Assembly (NCBI GenBank): GCA_020723105.1
Contig: DYJL01000005.1
Coordinates: 62,001 to 126,000, forward strand
Source of the DNA: Nitrospira japonica
GTDB taxonomy: Bacteria; Nitrospirota; Thermodesulfovibrionia; UBA6902
Direction of reading: 5' to 3'
DNA length: 64,000 nucleotides
Shown piece by piece: positions 60,699 to 64,000 of this stretch. Position 1 is the first letter of the stretch. Every line of letters begins with the position of its first letter. The notes below the pieces were generated by a model, which was not told the DNA's origin, searched no databases, and saw only the letters and a list, made by a program, of their open reading frames with translations. The position numbers were made by a program, and so were the translations under genes.

Positions 60699-62720
60699 TT
60701 AAACTGCTACTTTTTCAGCTACTTCTTTAAGCCACACAAGCCGTGACGAGTGTATTACAGATTTATTAACTGACTCATTGAATTCAGACAGATTCACATC
60801 AAGCCCCTGTTTTTTCTCAAAGGGTTTGAACTTGGGCTTATCCTTGACCTGAAATGCGCTCTTCATTGCGGCTGCGGATTCTTTTATGGGAGCGCTCATT
60901 ATCTTTGAAAGCTCTGTAAAAATTGTCTTGTGCTGTTTTGATTCGCCAACAGGTTCAACTGCCTTTATCACCTCTTTGACCTTGCCAAGATAATTTATTA
61001 TAGTGCCCTCTGACTCCAGGCAGGTTGCAGCAGGCAGCACCACATCTGCCTGTTTAGCAAGTTCGGTCATATATGAGGACTGAACAATCAGGAAGTTTAC
61101 TGCTGGTTTCTTAGTAACGGGAACTTCGCCGACTGCGTAGAGAACATCAACTCCACCGGTTGCCATGTCTTTATAGGCCTTGCCTTCGGTGGTTAACCCC
61201 AGCAGCACTACGCCCCTTGCATTAGCTTCGTAAGGTACGGCAGTAACTTTCAGGTCTATCAATAGCGAAATATTTCTTGAAGCATTAAACAGGGCAGGGG
61301 AGCAGAACAGGACCGGTGCCTTGGCTTCAGTCAGCAGGGTTGCTGCTTTCTCTGTATCTTCTGTTGCAGTTAATCCGGAGACTGCAGATTCAAGTTCCTT
61401 GTCTGCTTTTTTGCCTTTTCCGATCAGTGCCTTTGCAATCTGTGCAAGCGCTGCTGCTTCATCGGAGTGGATGTTTACAGTGGCAACTGATGCTGCACTG
61501 GTCTCTTCCGAATTTATAACAATAATCTTTGCACCTCTTGCGGCTTTTCTTCTGATGGACGCATCGAGTGCCGGCAAAACTCTTTTCCACTGTGAGGGAT
61601 TAAGCCCTGCAAGCACTATCAGGTCAGCAGAGTCAATATCTACTGAATCAGATAACTTCATTGAAGCTGCATCAGTATATAAACTGGCAGTTGTGTCAAT
61701 ATTTTTTGTCTTTACTACATCGGATGCAAATTTTGAAAGCACGAATGCGTCCTGATTGAGTATGCTGGCGGTGCTGATGATGCCGGTCTTTCCGCCGGAA
61801 GCCTTTAATTTTTCTGCGGCTGCATTCAAGGCATCTTTCCATGAAGCTTCTTTCAATTCCCCGTTGACTCTTATCATGGGAGTTGTGACCCTTGCATCTG
61901 ACGAGATGGAATCAAAGCCATATCTGCCAATGGCGCAGATATATTTCTCTGCAGAGCCTTCATTGCCGCCGGCATTTATTTTTACGATACCGCCGTCTTT
62001 TAAGCTAACGACTATATCACATCCATTGCCGCAGGAAAGGCATACTGATTTTGTTTTTGTATAATCCCATTCCCTTCCTTTTCTCCATCTATCTGCTTCG
62101 AGTATGGCGTTTACAGGACATGCGTCAATGCAGCTTCCGCAAAAGGTGCATCCAGACTCCTGAAGGGGTTTGTCCATGGCTGTAGCAACTTTGGCGCCGA
62201 CACCTCTTCCCATGAAATCCAGGACATTGGTACCCTGTTCCTTGCAGACTCTCACGCATCTGGCACAGAGGATGCAGTAATCCGGGTCCCTTTTGATAAA
62301 AGGATTTGCCGCATCAACGGGATAACCGAATTTTTTCCTCGTAAAGTTTGACTCCTTAATTTCATGGTCATATGCATACTGTTGAAGGGTGCATACACCT
62401 GCCTTTGTGCAAGTCATGCAATCCATCGGATGCATGGAGAGAATCAGGTCGAGTATGAACTTCCTCATCTCCTCGATTTGCGGAGTAGATGTTTTTACGT
62501 TCATGCCTTCCTTGACCTTTGTTATGCAGCCTACGGAATGACCTTTTGCGCCTTCAATCTCCACAAGGCACATCCTGCAGGCGCCGATGCCCCTCAGGCC
62601 TTTCAGATAGCAAAGGTTAGGGATGTGAATACCTGCTGACTCTGCTGCATCAATAAGGTTTGTTCCTTCGGGAATTTTTACCTCTTTACCGTCTATTTTT
62701 AAAGAAACTGTCTTTGACAT
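60699..62720 (-). CDS. NuoG/FdhA-like Fe-S and molybdopterin-fold subunit
   Basis: 673 residues resembling NuoG and the catalytic subunits of NAD-linked formate dehydrogenase. Domains in order: [2Fe-2S] (LCYLKGLRGIGACRMC), His-Cys [4Fe-4S] (HPMDCMTCTKAGVC), two [4Fe-4S] (CILCARCVRVC and CTFCGSCIDACP), then a molybdopterin-oxidoreductase 4Fe-4S motif (CLSCGNGC) and its fold. No Cys or Sec is seen at the catalytic position used by formate dehydrogenases, so a NuoG-like electron-transfer role is favoured. ATG 62720 has GGAGG upstream. It is last in a set with ferredoxin-like and NuoF-like genes. Confidence 0.88.
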   Translation of the reverse strand: MSKTVSLKIDGKEVKIPEGTNLIDAAESAGIHIPNLCYLKGLRGIGACRMCLVEIEGAKGHSVGCITKVKEGMNVKTSTPQIEEMRKFILDLILSMHPMDCMTCTKAGVCTLQQYAYDHEIKESNFTRKKFGYPVDAANPFIKRDPDYCILCARCVRVCKEQGTNVLDFMGRGVGAKVATAMDKPLQESGCTFCGSCIDACPVNAILEADRWRKGREWDYTKTKSVCLSCGNGCDIVVSLKDGGIVKINAGGNEGSAEKYICAIGRYGFDSISSDARVTTPMIRVNGELKEASWKDALNAAAEKLKASGGKTGIISTASILNQDAFVLSKFASDVVKTKNIDTTASLYTDAASMKLSDSVDIDSADLIVLAGLNPSQWKRVLPALDASIRRKAARGAKIIVINSEETSAASVATVNIHSDEAAALAQIAKALIGKGKKADKELESAVSGLTATEDTEKAATLLTEAKAPVLFCSPALFNASRNISLLIDLKVTAVPYEANARGVVLLGLTTEGKAYKDMATGGVDVLYAVGEVPVTKKPAVNFLIVQSSYMTELAKQADVVLPAATCLESEGTIINYLGKVKEVIKAVEPVGESKQHKTIFTELSKIMSAPIKESAAAMKSAFQVKDKPKFKPFEKKQGLDVNLSEFNESVNKSVIHSSRLVWLKEVAEKVAV

Positions 62721-62763
62721 TGTATTACCTCCAATTAAAATAGTATTTATTTCAATCAAAAAT

Positions 62764-62832
62764 TGTCATTCCGGCTTGTCCGGAATCTTTCAATAATAAT
62801 GATTCCCGACGCGCTTCGCTTGCGGGAATGAC
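62764..62832. repeat. Paired TGTCATTCC palindromes
   Basis: TGTCATTCCGGCTTGTCCGG (from 62764) forms one hairpin, and GATTCCCGACGCGCTTCGC with its complement (to 62832) forms another. They lie between two genes of the NuoG-like set. Confidence 0.85.
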
Positions 62833-62859
62833 GCCTTGATGAATTAACTCTACAATATT

Positions 62860-63453
62860 TCATACCCCCACCGGCTCTTTGACCGTTGCATTGACAACTA
62901 CAATTGCTCCTGTCGGGCAAACTTTTATGCATTCACCGCATTTTGTGCATCTCTTCTGAGCTATCTCAAAGGGATGATAGCCTGATAAATAAGTTTTCTT
63001 CTTCTCGCCTGTGATTGCATTGTCTTTGCATACACCCAGGCATATTCCGCATGTGTTACATTTCTCCGGGATGATAATATATTTGAAATAAGCCAGGCAG
63101 TCATTGCCTGAACATACCCCTGACAGGTGTTCTGTAAGGTCTTTTAAATCTATATTATCAAGTATAAACTTTGCGGTATCTTTCCCTTTCTTGCACATTG
63201 AAGCTTCGATCATATTGGAAGCGATTCTTTTTATGCTTTTGACGTCCTCATCAGTTGCCGTACCGGTTAGCAGTCTTTTAAACCGTATGCGTGCTTCATA
63301 ACTTCCAAAAGAGCAGGGGAAACATTTGCCACACATCGGGCCTGCAAGAAATTCCTCAATGAAATAAAGGGACCGCTGTACAGGACAATTTTTTTGTTCA
63401 GCCTCTTTTTTTATGTCCTCAAGTTTTTTTTCTTTTTGTTCTTTTTGGGTCAT
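62860..63453 (-). CDS. NuoF C-terminal-domain/ferredoxin fusion protein
   Basis: 197 residues. The first part matches only the C-terminal Fe-S-binding domain of NuoF (MCGKCFPCSFGSYEARIRF, fourth Cys in ASMCKKGK), without the FMN/NADH-binding domain. The second part is a two-cluster ferredoxin (CNTCGICLGVCKDNA and CTKCGECIKVCPTGA). Such a piece could relay electrons between the NuoF-like and NuoG-like subunits. AGGAG precedes the ATG. It lies between those two genes on the same strand. Confidence 0.85.
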   Translation of the reverse strand: MTQKEQKEKKLEDIKKEAEQKNCPVQRSLYFIEEFLAGPMCGKCFPCSFGSYEARIRFKRLLTGTATDEDVKSIKRIASNMIEASMCKKGKDTAKFILDNIDLKDLTEHLSGVCSGNDCLAYFKYIIIPEKCNTCGICLGVCKDNAITGEKKKTYLSGYHPFEIAQKRCTKCGECIKVCPTGAIVVVNATVKEPVGV

Positions 63454-63472
63454 AATTACTCCTGTTGTTTTA

Positions 63473-63554
63473 TGTCATTCCCGCAGGCGGGAATCCAGAG
63501 CGTATTGTGATACGCCCCAACATATTTGTAGGGGCGGGGTTACCCCGCCCCTAC
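63473..63554. repeat. Mixed palindrome cluster ending in the NuoF-like gene
   Basis: ATTCCCGCAGGCGGGAAT (63477-63494), GCGTATTGTGATACGC (about 63500-63515) and the perfect hairpin GTAGGGGCGGGGT/ACCCCGCCCCTAC (63528-63554). The last one contains the stop codon of the NuoF-like gene and encodes its final VGAG. Confidence 0.9.
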
Positions 63555-64000
63555 CGATTTCTTTTGTCGTTTCTGTTTCTCTATCTTTACTGCTCCAATA
63601 GGACATGCGAGGTAGCAGGCCTTGCATTTGGTGCAGTAATCCTGATCTATGAAAAACTTTTTTCTCGTTTCCTTTACCGCATTGAAAGCGCAGGCTTGTT
63701 TGCACAGGCCGCAGAGAAAGCACTGTTCATGGTCTATGCTGTAAGTGCCAAGCCCGCTGCAGGCCTTGGCCCTGCAGTATTTATCCCTGATATGCTCTTC
63801 ATATTCTTCCCTGAAATATCTGATGGTAGTTAATACAGGATTAGGCGCACTATTGCCAAGACCGCAGAGCGAGCCTTTAACGATCTTTTTACCAAGCTCT
63901 TCGAGTTTCTCTATGTCGCCTTCCTCTCCCCGGCCCGAGGTGATCTTTTTTAATATCTCAAGCATCTGATAAGTTCCAATTCTGCAAGGAGGACATTTTC
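63540..64000 (-). CDS. NuoF/HydB-like subunit, C-terminal part with 2[4Fe-4S] (5' end beyond window)
   Basis: The frame is open to base 64000; an internal ATG at 63965 is not the start. The visible 153 residues begin KCPPCRIGTYQML, the N3 cluster motif of NuoF (SCGKCPPCRxG), with the fourth Cys in KGSLCGLGNSAPNPVLTTIR. A two-cluster ferredoxin follows (CFLCGLCKQACAFNA and CTKCKACYLACPIGA), as in HndC/HydB of multimeric hydrogenases and NAD-dependent formate dehydrogenases. NADH/FMN binding is expected upstream of the window. The C-terminal VGAG and stop come from a GTAGGGGC palindrome. Confidence 0.88.
   Translation of the reverse strand, partial: KCPPCRIGTYQMLEILKKITSGRGEEGDIEKLEELGKKIVKGSLCGLGNSAPNPVLTTIRYFREEYEEHIRDKYCRAKACSGLGTYSIDHEQCFLCGLCKQACAFNAVKETRKKFFIDQDYCTKCKACYLACPIGAVKIEKQKRQKKSVGAG

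Noticed and set aside
1-64000. TGA read as tryptophan genome-wide
   Set aside because: TGA is a normal stop in many ATGA gene overlaps (for example at 1216, 15350, 18423, 29509), and Trp residues are TGG.
1-64000. tRNA or rRNA genes
   Set aside because: I looked for T-arm GTTCRA-type cores with matching acceptor stems and found none convincing. tRNAscan-SE would be needed to exclude them fully.

Overview
The window reads as part of a chromosome from an anaerobic, Gram-negative bacterium. An outer membrane is implied by lpxC, a type II secretion secretin and an outer-membrane-type M48 lipoprotein. Anaerobic metabolism is implied by radical SAM enzymes, many ferredoxin-type Fe-S proteins, a membrane complex related to energy-converting hydrogenase, and selenocysteine decoding. 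Gene content and protein style resemble Nitrospirota (Thermodesulfovibrionia-like) or the former Deltaproteobacteria. That placement is an inference from family resemblance. I see no rRNA, convincing tRNA, CRISPR array, prophage or transposase gene.

Layout. 1-4104 (minus): 3' part of a type II secretion operon, gspC-gspD-gspE, with gspE cut by the window edge. 4149-13147: housekeeping genes (MTA/purine phosphorylase, TldD, LpxC, a 28-residue Lys/Ala basic peptide, AmrS radical SAM enzyme, DtxR-type regulator, M48-TPR lipoprotein, AsnRS). 13308-20550: a six-gene Hyf/Hyc-like membrane complex whose large subunit lacks the NiFe cysteines (an 'Ehr' complex). 20600-22610: c-di-AMP riboswitch, terminator and kup K+ transporter. 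23088-27849: DUF362-ferredoxin, LipA, an AlaC-like aminotransferase and a DEAD-box helicase.

28166-38682 holds aspartate-family amino-acid biosynthesis (hom, two threonine-synthase-like enzymes, a phosphoglycerate-mutase-like probable homoserine kinase, lysC, citramalate synthase). Embedded in it is a sulfur-carrier set (TusA-like, MoeB/ThiF-like, MoaD/ThiS-like, NIL domain). 38759-47387: RseC-like protein, EF-G-like GTPase, then ctpA-envC-ftsX-ftsE and a split transketolase (minus). 47678-55959: a complete phosphate module, phoB-phoR-pstS-pstC-pstA-pstB-phoU, plus an MscS channel.

56094-59015 (minus) is the most unusual stretch. An SQR-like flavoprotein is followed by a TauE/SafE (TSUP) transporter with an in-frame TGA at codon 15. 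A GrdB/PrdB-family selenoprotein with TGA at codon 159 comes next. Both TGA codons are followed by bacterial SECIS-like hairpins with a GGU apical loop. 59363-64000: a Crp/Fnr regulator, a NYN-domain protein, and a NuoG-like/ferredoxin/NuoF-like gene set that runs off the right edge.

A second layer overlies the genes. Degenerate tandem heptamers, often in inverted pairs, sit between genes and also extend into start codons, stop codons and coding sequence. Two families of dispersed palindromes (GTAGGGGC...GCCCCTAC and TGTCATTCC...GGAATGACA) behave similarly, in several cases supplying the termini of proteins.
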